Program-made: the position numbers and the translations under genes
Shown: positions 41,379 to 49,093 of the stretch, in pieces
How positions within the stretch are numbered: the first letter of the stretch is position 1
Layout of the letters: each line of letters opens with the position of its first letter
Assembly: GCA_947628655.1 (NCBI GenBank)
Contig: CANRAS010000010.1
Span: forward strand, 1 to 64,000
Direction: 5' to 3'
Length of the DNA stretch: 64,000 nucleotides
DNA from: an uncultured Clostridia bacterium
GTDB lineage: Bacteria > Bacillota > Clostridia > Oscillospirales > Ruminococcaceae
The notes under the pieces: generated by a model
The model's database searches: none
What the model was told of the DNA's origin: nothing
What the model saw: only the letters and a program-made list of their open reading frames with translations

Positions 41379-41885
41379 ATGAAAACAGCAATTTATCCGG
41401 GGAGTTTTGACCCCGTAACGAACGGACACCTTGACATAATACGCCGCGCGTCAACGATGTTTGACAAGCTGATTGTGGTCGTACTTATAAACCCGCTGAA
41501 ATCTTACAGTTTTTCAATACCCGAACGCGTCGGCTTGCTTTCAAAGGTGACGAGCGATATAAAGAATATTGAAATCGACAGCTACGACGGACTGCTCACG
41601 GATTATTTCAAACAGCACAACGTCGATGTTATCGTCAGAGGACTTCGCGCTACATCGGACTTTGAACACGAATTTCAAATGGCGCACACGAATAAAGACC
41701 TGAACCCCGACGCGGAAACGGTGTTCATTCCCGCGTCTGCAAACACAACGTTCATCTCGTCAAGTATGGTAAAACAAGTCGCGATGTTCGGCGGGGATTT
41801 GTCGAAATACGTTCCGACTGTTATTCACGAGGAAATCAGTACCAGATTAAAAGCCGAATTTGAAAGGCAGTTAAACAGAAAATAG
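41379..41885 (+). CDS. coaD: phosphopantetheine adenylyltransferase
   Basis: A 168-residue nucleotidyltransferase of coenzyme A synthesis; it joins phosphopantetheine and ATP to dephospho-CoA. The T/HxGH site is in YPGSFDPVTNGHLDII (residues 6-21), VRGLRATSDFEHE near 88, and the SSS loop TTFISSSMVKQVA near 126. The start is the ATG at 41379 after AAGAGGAA; the frame continues upstream only through the repeat array. Confidence 0.95.
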   Translation: MKTAIYPGSFDPVTNGHLDIIRRASTMFDKLIVVVLINPLKSYSFSIPERVGLLSKVTSDIKNIEIDSYDGLLTDYFKQHNVDVIVRGLRATSDFEHEFQMAHTNKDLNPDAETVFIPASANTTFISSSMVKQVAMFGGDLSKYVPTVIHEEISTRLKAEFERQLNRK

Positions 41886-41939
41886 TTAAATAGTTAACAG
41901 CTAGTTGAAATATAGGCGACCAAACAGGAGGTTAAAAAA

Positions 41940-42452
41940 ATGGAAAACAATTACGCAATTGAGGATTTAATTGACGCGCTTGAGGATATTATCCACGGCG
42001 CAATGCGCGTGCCGTTCGGCAAGAAGAGTATGATAGACGTTGATAAAGTCGCGGAGATTATCTCCGACATACGAATTTCTCTGCCCACGGAGATAAAGCA
42101 GGCGCAGAATGTTGTCAAGGACAAGAACAACATAATCTCCGACGCGAAACGGGAGGCGGAACTTATCATACGCAAAGCCGAACAGCGCCGCGAGGAACTT
42201 ATCGAGGCGTCCGACATCGTAAAAGAGGCGAGAAGTCGCTCTGTTGAACTTGTATCTCAAGCCCAAGCCCGCGCGAACGACATTCGTTCGTCCACAAACG
42301 ACTACGCCGATAAAATGCTCGCCCGCATTGAAAACCTGCTTGCAAGCGACATCAACAATCTTAAAGTTCTCCGCGCAGGCATTAACAGTATGACAAACGG
42401 CATAAGAAGTGACCAGACGAACATCACCCCGTTAGAGAAACCCGGAGAGTAA
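41940..42452 (+). CDS. coiled-coil protein after coaD (DivIVA/AtpF-like)
   Basis: A 170-residue soluble protein with a long predicted coiled coil (about residues 50-130; repeated IRKAEQRREELIEAS type segments). The N-terminal region is AIEDLIDALEDIIHGA. Clostridial genomes often have such a gene next to coaD, usually annotated as an ATPase-like or DivIVA-like protein; the function is not established. There is no membrane segment. Ribosome site AGGAGG. Confidence 0.75.
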   Translation: MENNYAIEDLIDALEDIIHGAMRVPFGKKSMIDVDKVAEIISDIRISLPTEIKQAQNVVKDKNNIISDAKREAELIIRKAEQRREELIEASDIVKEARSRSVELVSQAQARANDIRSSTNDYADKMLARIENLLASDINNLKVLRAGINSMTNGIRSDQTNITPLEKPGE

Positions 42453-42705
42453 ACAGTTTATAGTTAAGGGCAAGCAGCTAGAGAATAGTAGTTAGTTATT
42501 AGTTATTGTGTCCGCTTCGCGGACAGAAAGATTGTCTTTTAATTAATACGCGCCTGCGCCGTGCGCAGGCGGTGTGGCTTTTTCCGAGTGTGTCAGCCTT
42601 TAAATTCAAAGACAATCTAAATTGCCCGCGAGAGCGGGCAACATTGAGCAATCCGCAAAGCGGATTGCGAACTAGATACTAACAACTATTCTCTAGCTAC
42701 TAGGA
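42453..42705. repeat. heptamers and two AGACAATCT hairpin modules
   Basis: Hairpin GTGTCCGC/GCGGACA with AGATTGTCT near 42529, a GCGCCTGC/GCGCAGGC-like stem, AGACAATCT near 42609 followed by GCCCGC-GAGA-GCGGGC, an AATCCGC/GCGGATT hairpin and heptamers. Confidence 0.65.
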
Positions 42706-42711
42706 GCATTT

Positions 42712-43413
42712 ATGAAAAAATTAAGTTTTCTAAACGGATTAAACGACGGAATACCTATCGCTTTGGGTTATCTTTCGGTGTCCTTTACATTCGGAATAAC
42801 CGCTGTAAATATGGGTATCCCGCCGCTTGCGGCGATACTTATTTCGCTTACCAACGTTACAAGCGCGGGGCAGGTGGCGGGTATCGGGATAATAGCCGCA
42901 GGCGGTTCTCTTGCCGAAATGGCGGCGGCGCAGTTCATAATCAATCTGCGCTATTCGCTTATGGGGCTGTCGCTTTCGCAAAAACTCGACGGCAAATACA
43001 CGCTGTTTCACCGTATCACAACGGCATTTTGCATAACCGATGAAGTGTTCGCGGTAGCGTCGGGGCAGACGGCGGATATACCCCCGCGCTATATGTACGG
43101 ACTTCAGTTATTGCCGTATCTGTTCTGGAGCGGCGGTACGGCTATCGGCGCGTTTTTAGGCTCGGTTTTGCCCGACGCCGTTAAATCCGCGCTCGGAATA
43201 GCGATATACGGAATGTTCTTAGCGATAATAATTCCGCCTGCGAAGAAGTCGCGCGGCGTATTGTTCACGGTGCTGTTCGCGGCGGGGCTTTCGTGCTGTC
43301 TTGCGAACTTCCCCGCGATTTCAAGCGGAATATCAATCATCATCTGCACGATAGCCGCCGCCTGCGCCGCCGCTCTGCTGTTCCCGCGAAAGGAGGCGGT
43401 ACACGATGAATAA
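42712..43413 (+). CDS. azlC: AzlC-family branched-chain amino acid exporter, large subunit
   Basis: A 233-residue membrane protein with about six or seven helices. The N-terminal motif GLNDGIPIALGYLSVSFTFG and the loop NLRYSLMGLSLS are typical of AzlC. With AzlD it exports branched-chain amino acids and analogues. The stop codon region overlaps the azlD start by eight bases, so both are translated together. Ribosome site AGGAG. Confidence 0.9.
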   Translation: MKKLSFLNGLNDGIPIALGYLSVSFTFGITAVNMGIPPLAAILISLTNVTSAGQVAGIGIIAAGGSLAEMAAAQFIINLRYSLMGLSLSQKLDGKYTLFHRITTAFCITDEVFAVASGQTADIPPRYMYGLQLLPYLFWSGGTAIGAFLGSVLPDAVKSALGIAIYGMFLAIIIPPAKKSRGVLFTVLFAAGLSCCLANFPAISSGISIIICTIAAACAAALLFPRKEAVHDE

Positions 43414-43729
43414 CGTCGTTTACCTGTTCGCGAGTATAGCGGTTATGGCGGGGGTTACTTACCTTATCCGCGTACTTCCGCTTGCCGTATTCCGCAGGAA
43501 AATACAGAGCAAATTCGTGTTGGATTTTTTGTACTATGTGCCGTATGCGGTGCTTGCCGCTATGACGATACCCGCCGTTTTCTCCAGCAGTAACAGCCTA
43601 ATCAGCGCGGCGGCGGGATTTATCGTTGCGGTAGTGCTTTCATTCTTTGAACGGGGATTGCTTTTAACGGCAGTCAGCGCGTGCGCGGGAGTGTTTTTGG
43701 CGGAATTGCTGTTAAAGGCGAGCGGATAA
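43406..43729 (+). CDS. azlD: AzlD-family exporter small subunit
   Basis: A 107-residue protein with four hydrophobic helices and the family string VTYLIRVLPLAVFRRK (residues 17-32). It is the small partner of AzlC. Ribosome site AAAGGAGG lies inside azlC. Confidence 0.9.
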   Translation: MNNVVYLFASIAVMAGVTYLIRVLPLAVFRRKIQSKFVLDFLYYVPYAVLAAMTIPAVFSSSNSLISAAAGFIVAVVLSFFERGLLLTAVSACAGVFLAELLLKASG

Positions 43730-43734
43730 AGGTT

Positions 43735-44130
43735 AGGGGCTCGTTACCGCAGTTTATAGTTAATAGTGCTGAGCGCATAGTAATTGTGTCCGCTCTCGCG
43801 GACGATTAGATTGTCTGCGGGTCAAAGCGTTGTTCGCATTACCGCGCGGTTTAGGTGGTTCAGGTCAAGCGACCTTTTCCCTTATCGCGCATTATTTTGC
43901 CGTCCCACGTCAAACGCGCCTGCACCGCCGTGTACGCGCTTATTGCCGACCGCCCGCAATTCGCCTATCGGCGAATTAACGGCGCTGTCGCGCCGTTGTT
44001 TTGCGCGTTGCGCAAAACGCGGGCTAGGTGCGCGGGGTCAAGTCGTTTACGCACTCGGTTAAAGCCACGTTCAAAACTAACTACTAGAGGGTTATCCGCG
44101 CAGCGGATAACCCGACTATTCTCTAACTAC
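43735..44130. repeat. composite repeat copy, azlD-yfcE gap
   Basis: Heptamers, then GTGTCCGC/GCGGAC with AGATTGTCT (about 43787-43815), the composite linker GTCAAAGCGTTGTTCGC, AATTCGCC/GGCGAATT, GGCGC/GCGCC and TTTTGCGCGTTGCGCAAAA hairpins, then a GGGTTATCCGC/GCGGATAACCC hairpin. Noncoding. Confidence 0.75.
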
Positions 44131-44146
44131 TGAAAGGGGATTGCTT

Positions 44147-44695
44147 ATGAAATTAATGTTCGCCTCGGATATACACGGTTCGGCGAAGTGGTGTGAGGAA
44201 ATGCTTAAACTTTATCGGCGGGAAAAACCGCAGAAACTTTGCCTGCTCGGCGATATTCTCTACCACGGACCGCGAAACGACCTGCCCGAAGGTCACGCGC
44301 CGAAAGAAGTCATAAAAATGCTGAACCCGCTGAAAAACGAGATAATCTGCGTTCGCGGGAACTGCGACACGGAGGTTGACGAAATGGTGCTGGAATTTCC
44401 CGTACTTGCGGAGTACGCCGTGCTGTTCGCGGACGGTGTGCAGATGTTTCTGACGCACGGACACCGTTACAATCCGCAAAATTTACCGTCCCTGCCTGCG
44501 GGTTCTGTAATGATAAACGGACACACGCACGTTCCAAAGTCGGAAATCCGCGGCGGCGTTTATTGCCTTAACTGCGGTTCTGCCGCGCTCCCAAAGGAGA
44601 ATAGTCCGCATTGCTGTTTGATTTACGACAGCGGGATTTTTTCGTGGATGAATTTGCAGGGGGAAATTTTTGAGAAAGCGGAAATTTTGGGATAG
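44147..44695 (+). CDS. yfcE: YfcE-type metallophosphoesterase
   Basis: A 182-residue phosphodiesterase with the metal motif set SDIHGS (D8, H10), LGDILYHGPRND, VRGNCD, THGHRY and INGHTHVPK. The insert HGPRNDLPEGH is typical of true YfcE. The ATG at 44147 has AAAGGGG at seven bases. It is a paralogue of the shorter protein at 1671-2156. Confidence 0.9.
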   Translation: MKLMFASDIHGSAKWCEEMLKLYRREKPQKLCLLGDILYHGPRNDLPEGHAPKEVIKMLNPLKNEIICVRGNCDTEVDEMVLEFPVLAEYAVLFADGVQMFLTHGHRYNPQNLPSLPAGSVMINGHTHVPKSEIRGGVYCLNCGSAALPKENSPHCCLIYDSGIFSWMNLQGEIFEKAEILG

Positions 44696-44699
44696 AGAA

Positions 44700-44930
44700 C
44701 AGAAGTAAGACCGTTCCCCGCCTGTTATCAGTTTATAGTTAAGAGTGAACAGTGCATAGTAAGCCGTCCCCCGCCTACGTCGGGGAACGGCAATTTTGAT
44801 TTACAGGCGTACCCCCCGCCATTAGCGGGGAGGGTACGCAAAAGAAATATCAACCCATTCCCCCGCTGTTGACGGGGGAATGGGTATATTGCTTTTCGCT
44901 TTGCACTCACACTATAAACTGTAATAATCC
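44700..44930. repeat. three hairpins and heptamers
   Basis: CCGTCCCCCGCC...GGGGAACGG, GCGTACCCCCCGCC/GCGGGGAGGGTACGC and CATTCCCCCG/CGGGGGAATG, separated by heptamers. The arms differ in sequence but all are paired. They may act as terminators for yfcE and for the regulator read from the other side. Confidence 0.6.
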
Positions 44931-44972
44931 GCCGTGTCTGCGAATATTATTTTCCAGAGCCTTATTTGAAGT

Positions 44973-45233
44973 TTAAGGTTCTGACGCGCGCAGGGTGCAA
45001 AGTTCCTCCAGACAATTTCGGCACACATTTCTGCCCTTGAAAACCGTTATCCCTGTCGCGCCGCTGCAAAACGAGCAGGCAGGAGAGTACTTCTTCAAAA
45101 TGATATGATCGTCCTCGACATATATTTCAAGGCTGTCCTTTTCTTCGATGTCAAGGTTGCGGCGAAGTTCTATCGGGATAACAATGCGCCCTAACTCATC
45201 AACCTTTCTTACAATTCCTGTTGACTTAACCAT
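44973..45233 (-). CDS. AbrB/SpoVT-type regulator with zinc-ribbon-like tail
   Basis: An 86-residue protein. Residues 1-50 are an AbrB swapped-hairpin DNA-binding domain (STGIVRKVDELGRIVIPIE). The C-terminus has two CxxC pairs (CSFCSGA and CRNC) that may bind zinc. Such proteins act as transition-state regulators in Clostridia. The start at 45233 follows GGAGG; longer upstream coding is not supported. A consensus promoter lies 200 bases upstream, leaving a long leader with a GTTCCT/AGGAAC hairpin. Confidence 0.88.
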   Translation of the reverse strand: MVKSTGIVRKVDELGRIVIPIELRRNLDIEEKDSLEIYVEDDHIILKKYSPACSFCSGATGITVFKGRNVCRNCLEELCTLRASEP

Positions 45234-45434
45234 ACCAAACCTCCAAAAATGTTGTTGCAGCAAACGGAATAAATACACGGTGTTCCTCAAAAAGGAACTC
45301 GCGGTGTTTGCTGTTGAAATGTCAAATATTGATATTTCCGATAATATGATAGCACAAAGAGGCTTTGCCCCATACCAATATAACGCCCCTTTGGGTTATA
45401 CAGTTTATCCTGTTAAAGATATTGCGTTGTCTAT

Positions 45435-45463
45435 ATTATAGCATATATTGTCATATTTGTCAA
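45435..45463 (-). promoter_or_regulatory. promoter of AbrB-type regulator
   Basis: Minus strand TTGACA (45458-45463), 17-base spacer, TATAAT (45435-45440). It lies in the divergent region shared with spmA; the implied 5' leader is about 195 nt. Confidence 0.85.
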
Positions 45464-45523
45464 TCGGTTTAGTTCGCTTTAAGGCGAATAAAAGAGAATT
45501 TTTTCGAAAAATACGAGGTGAAT

Positions 45524-46126
45524 ATGCAGGCAGTTTTGGTGATAATTCCGATAATATCGCTGATTTTCGCGGTGTTTGGCGGAAATATGGGCGCGGTATC
45601 ATCGGAAATGCTTAACAAATCGGGCGAGGCGGTCGAACTCGTGATTTCGCTCTGCGGAATGATATGTTTCTGGAGCGGACTTATGCGCGTCGCGGAAAAA
45701 GCGGGGCTTGTGGAAAAGTTAGGGCGTCTGCTGTCAGCGCCCGCGGCGTTTTTGTTTAAGGGAATAAAGCGCGGCGGGAAAGCCTCACAGCTTATAACCC
45801 TTAACCTTGCCGCGAACATTTTAGGCTTAGGCAACGCGTCCACTCCGCTCGGAATAGCGGCGATGAAAGCAATCGCCGACGAAAGCGGAGATTACACAGA
45901 CGGCACAGCCACAGATGATATGATAATGTTAGCCGTTCTGAATACGGCAAGCCTACAGATTATACCCGCGACTGCGGCGGCTTTGCGTGCGGCAAACGGA
46001 GCGGAAAAACCGTTCGACATACTCCCGTGCGTATGGATAGTATCAGCGTATTCGCTGATACTCGTAGTCACGGTCACAAAGCTGATGTGCGCGGTTTCTC
46101 GCCAAAGACGAAAGCGAAAATTATGA
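45524..46126 (+). CDS. spmA: spore maturation protein A
   Basis: A 200-residue membrane protein of the nucleoside-recognition (Gate) family. Typical strings: LCGMICFWSGLMRVAEKAGL and NLAANILGLGNASTPLG. SpmA and SpmB act in dehydration of the spore core. The ATG at 45524 is preceded by GAGGTG. Its stop overlaps the spmB start. It diverges from the AbrB-type gene. Confidence 0.93.
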   Translation: MQAVLVIIPIISLIFAVFGGNMGAVSSEMLNKSGEAVELVISLCGMICFWSGLMRVAEKAGLVEKLGRLLSAPAAFLFKGIKRGGKASQLITLNLAANILGLGNASTPLGIAAMKAIADESGDYTDGTATDDMIMLAVLNTASLQIIPATAAALRAANGAEKPFDILPCVWIVSAYSLILVVTVTKLMCAVSRQRRKRKL

Positions 46127-46638
46127 ACATTACGGATTTTATAATACCGCTTATTACGGTTTCGGTGTTAATATATGCCGCGATAAAGCGCGTTGATGTA
46201 TTCGGGGCGTTCTGCGAGGGCGCGTCTGAGGGGATTACGACTTGCAGGGAAATTTTGCCCGCGCTCGTGCTTTTGCTTGTATGTATAGGAATGTTCCGCG
46301 CGTCGGGCGCGGTGGACATTATCACAAAGGCGTTAGAGCCGTTATGCGCGGCGGTAGGATTTCCCAAAGAAGTAATGCCGCTTGTGATTTTACGTCCGTT
46401 TTCAGGGAGCGGAGCAATGGCGGTGTATAGCGACATAGCGAACACGGTCGGCGCGGACACGTTTGCGGAGAGGGTAGCGGCGACGCTTATCGGTTCGAGT
46501 GAAACGACATTTTACACGGCGGCGGTGTACTTTTCGGCGGTGAAGTGCAGGAAAACGCGGTTCGCAGTTCCCGCCGCGCTGACCGTGGATTGTACCGCGT
46601 GGATAGTGTGCGGAGCGGTTGTGTATATGCTGTTTTAA
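46123..46638 (+). CDS. spmB: spore maturation protein B
   Basis: A 171-residue partner of SpmA with the same Gate-type fold: AFCEGASEGITTCREILPAL near the N-terminus, and ILRPFSGSGAMAVYSD, which is diagnostic. The start overlaps the spmA stop by four bases (ATGA). Confidence 0.93.
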   Translation: MNITDFIIPLITVSVLIYAAIKRVDVFGAFCEGASEGITTCREILPALVLLLVCIGMFRASGAVDIITKALEPLCAAVGFPKEVMPLVILRPFSGSGAMAVYSDIANTVGADTFAERVAATLIGSSETTFYTAAVYFSAVKCRKTRFAVPAALTVDCTAWIVCGAVVYMLF

Positions 46639-47745
46639 GAGGACAAGGGGTAAGCGGTAAGGGCGCGTTGATGAACAGTGCAAAGTTCACAGTGCTGAGT
46701 GCACAGTATATGGTGCGCCCAGCGGGCGCTGATTAGATTGTCTTTAAGTCACGGCGTTGCTCGCGTTATCGCGCGTTCAGCGCGGCTCAATTCCCGCGCC
46801 CCGCACCCTTATCCCGCGTACCCTTACCGTCCCACGTCAAACGCGCCTGCGCCGCCGCACACGCGTCTGTTCCCGCCCGCCCGCAATTCGCCTAACGGCG
46901 AATTTGCGCCGCTTACGCGGCGCAGTTTTGCGCGTTGCGCAAAACGCGGGCTTTGTGACGCAAGCGCGGCGCGTTACGGTTTGCAGCCGTTTGGCGGGCA
47001 AAATTCGCGGAAAGTTACCCAAAAGCCGCTTGACCGCTGTCAATCAACGTTGCGTCTAGCCTCTTACTTCTAACTTCTAGCCTCTAAAAGGGCAAACCGT
47101 CGCGTTTTCGAGCGCACTCCGTAGGAGTGTGTCGAGAAAACGCGCCACCGCGATAAGGCGGCGCAGTGCCCCAAAGGCACCCCCGCGCTCGCACCCAAAA
47201 GCACCCAACCGCTTTAAAGGCGCGTTCAGCGCGGCTCAATTCCCGCGCCCCGGACCCTTATTCCGCGTACCCTTACCGTCCCGCGTCAAACGCGCCTGCG
47301 CCGCCGCACACGCGTCTGTTCCCGCCCGCCCGCAATTCGCCTAACGGCGAATTTGCGCCGCTTACGCGGCGCAGTTTTGCGCGTTGCGCAAAACGCGGGC
47401 TTTGTGACACAAGCGCGGCGCGTTACGGTTTGCCGCCGTCTGGTGTTAGTCAAGCGCCCCGCCGCCTTAACTTGCCCAACCGCTTTAAAGGCGCGTTCAG
47501 CGCGGCTCAATTCCCGCGCCCCGCACCCTTATTCCGCGTACCCTTACCGTCCCACGTCAAACGCGCCTGCGCCGCCGCACACGCGCCTGTTCCCGCCCGC
47601 CCGCAATTCGCCTGACGGCGAATTTGCGCCGCTTGCGCGGCGCAGTTTTGCGCGTTGCGCAAAACGCGGGCTTTGTGACACAAGCGCGGCGCGTTACGGT
47701 TTGCCGCTCCCAAAAACTAACAACTAAAAACTTTTCTCTAAAAAC
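46639..47745. repeat. composite repeat array, three partial units
   Basis: About 1.1 kb without genes. Three units begin near 46775, 47215 and 47490 with the string GGCGCGTTCAGCGCGGCTCAATTCCCGC and each runs through the linker, the hairpins AATTCGCCTAACGGCGAATT, GCGCCGCTTACGCGGCGC and TTTTGCGCGTTGCGCAAAA, and a GTTACGGTTTGC string. The first unit carries a cloverleaf whose interior has been replaced by heptamer repeats (46967-47100). The orientation is the same as at 32-33 kb. Confidence 0.8.
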
Positions 47746-47762
47746 TAAAAGGAGGACTACAT

Positions 47763-48011
47763 ATGAAAAAAAGCAAAAAATGGCAAAGAAACGCGGAAAT
47801 TCTTACCGCGCGCGAATGTGAGGAAATCGCAGAGCGTATAAACGAGCTTACAACGCAGCTCGGAAACGTTCGTGCAAACTTTGATTTCGTGACTGACGAA
47901 CGCGCAATAGACGCGCTGATTTACGAGGAAAACGCGCTGATATGCAGGATAGAATCGCTCCATCACGAGGCACGCGAGCGGGGAATTTCGGTTCAGCCGT
48001 ATCAAAGATAA
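47763..48011 (+). CDS. YaaL/DUF2508-like protein
   Basis: An 82-residue helical protein. The central string NFDFVTDERAIDALIYEE matches the DUF2508/YaaL pattern (NF.FVTD...ID..IY..). Function unknown; in Bacillus the gene sits near recR and bofA. Here it is followed by a 30-residue N/Q-rich gene and a tRNA. Ribosome site AAGGAGGA at proper spacing. Confidence 0.75.
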   Translation: MKKSKKWQRNAEILTARECEEIAERINELTTQLGNVRANFDFVTDERAIDALIYEENALICRIESLHHEARERGISVQPYQR

Positions 48012-48122
48012 TATTTTGTCGATTTTTATGAATAAAAAGATGTTATTCGCGCAAAATATGACTGCGGAAGAAATCCGCGATAAATTATTGAATTGTAAAA
48101 CAGTTCACAGGAGGAACTAATT

Positions 48123-48215
48123 ATGTCAAACCAGAATAACCAGAACCAGCAGAAACAGAACCAGTCTGAACAGCAGAAACAGAACCAGAACCAGTCCGAG
48201 CAGAACAAGCGCTGA
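48123..48215 (+). CDS. 30-residue Asn/Gln-rich micro-protein
   Basis: A very short gene: ATG at 48123, TGA at 48213-48215, preceded by AGGAGG at ideal distance. The product has only M, S, N, Q, K, E and R: NQNQQKQNQSEQQKQNQNQ makes up most of it. It is followed at once by an intrinsic terminator, so transcription ends here. It resembles small spore-coat or low-complexity proteins, but no family is recognised. The strong ribosome site, the terminator and the absence of repeats around it argue that it is real. Confidence 0.65.
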   Translation: MSNQNNQNQQKQNQSEQQKQNQNQSEQNKR

Positions 48216-48225
48216 TTGGTTTTCA

Positions 48226-48258
48226 GCCGAGGGCAGTCGCCCTCGGCTTTACATTTTT
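48226..48258 (+). terminator. intrinsic terminator after micro-protein gene
   Basis: GCCGAGGGC-AGTC-GCCCTCGGC followed by TTTACATTTTT. Confidence 0.85.
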
Positions 48259-48283
48259 AAGCAAATCTTTTCAAAAAAGTACT

Positions 48284-48311
48284 TGACAAATCCCCGCGCG
48301 TGTGATATAAT
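48284..48311 (+). promoter_or_regulatory. tRNA-Ser promoter
   Basis: TTGACA (48284-48289), 16-base spacer, TATAAT (48306-48311), 29 bases before the tRNA. Confidence 0.85.
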
Positions 48312-48340
48312 TATAAAGTTGAATATGTAATTAGACCTTT

Positions 48341-48432
48341 GGAAAGATGGCTGAGTTGGTCTAAAGCGCACGATTGGAAATCGTGTAACGGCTAATACCC
48401 GTTCAAGGGTTCGAATCCCTTTCTTTCCGCCA
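48341..48432 (+). tRNA. tRNA-Ser (anticodon GGA)
   Basis: A 92-nt class II tRNA with acceptor arms GGAAAGA/TCTTTCC, discriminator G and an encoded CCA. The anticodon loop TTGGAAA sits between CACGA and TCGTG, with anticodon GGA at 48376-48378. The variable arm is long, as in serine tRNAs. The T loop reads GGTTCGAATCC. It reads UCC and UCU codons. Confidence 0.96.
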
Positions 48433-48440
48433 GTCCAAAA

Positions 48441-48474
48441 AATATCGCCCTGCGTAGCAGGGCGATATTTTTTT
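48441..48474 (+). terminator. tRNA-Ser terminator
   Basis: AATATCGCCCTGC-GTA-GCAGGGCGATATT followed by TTTTT. Confidence 0.88.
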
Positions 48475-48760
48475 GGACGCAATGGGTTTCGCAGCCGCCT
48501 TTCGGCGTCTGCGGAACCTCATTGCTAGCATTGCTTTGCTCGAAAAGCCCTAAAGGCTTTTCGGTTTTGCACCAGCACAACAAAATTCGCCCTGCTTTGC
48601 AGGGCGTTTTTGTTGTGCGCAATGGGCTTTTTTGCCGCCTGTCGGCGGCGGCAAAAGCCTCATTGCTGGCAATGTTCCGCTCGAAAAGCCCTAAAGGCTT
48701 TTCGATTTCGCTCCGCTGCGCTACGCGAAATACCGCGGAACATTGCGGGGTTGCTCTTCT
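48475..48760. repeat. duplicated hairpin module downstream of tRNA-Ser
   Basis: Two units (about 48478-48615 and 48616-48760). Each has a long GCAATGGG...CCTCATTGC stem with different but paired inner arms, then CGAAAAGCC-CTAAA-GGCTTTTCG. Between them is TTCGCCCTGC-TTT-GCAGGGCG with TTTTTG. From 48760 to 48890 further hairpins occur (GTTTCCCCCGCC/GGCGGGGGAAAC). No gene in 48475-49093. Confidence 0.7.
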
Positions 48761-48889
48761 AGGTTCGCGTGGCGCGTGGTCGTTAGTATGCTCGCCGCGC
48801 TTCGCGCGGCATCGCTGTTTGCGCGTTTCCCCCGCCGTAGGCGGGGGAAACGCCGTTACTATCACCGCTTGCAGAAAGTTTTCCGCGCA

Positions 48890-48992
48890 TTGTTCCCCTT
48901 GCACTATTTTGTGTGCAGGATTTTGTTCAATCCTACAAAATTTCAGAAATTATCGAAAAAAGTGTAATATTCCCGAAATTTTATAATCTTTA
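48890..48992 (+). promoter_or_regulatory. duplicated leader/promoter region, copy 1
   Basis: About 100 bases nearly identical to 51973-52076. It holds hairpins TGCAC/GTGCA and AGGATT-TTGTTC-AATCCT, then TTTCAGAAATTATCGAAA, and a TATAAT (48982-48987) without a -35 box. It lies upstream of the first FtsX-type permease gene. Confidence 0.65.
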
Positions 48993-49093
48993 TAGGTGAA
49001 AGGGTATATTAATTTTAAAACACAATCCGCAACCGCATAAGGCACTTACTTATTAATCATACGCCGAAAACACGTTAGCAGGAGGTAACATTT

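Noticed and set aside
46699..47727. Several plus-strand frames of 65-150 codons with repeated RPPAIRL/YRPTSNAPAPP strings
   Set aside because: Translations of the composite repeat, also seen at 4.9, 43.8, 57, 60 and 62 kb in other frames and strands.
48028..48120. A 30-codon ORF (MNKKMLFAQN...) just before the N/Q-rich gene
   Set aside because: No ribosome site and no recognisable content; it may be a leader, but evidence is too thin to list as a gene.
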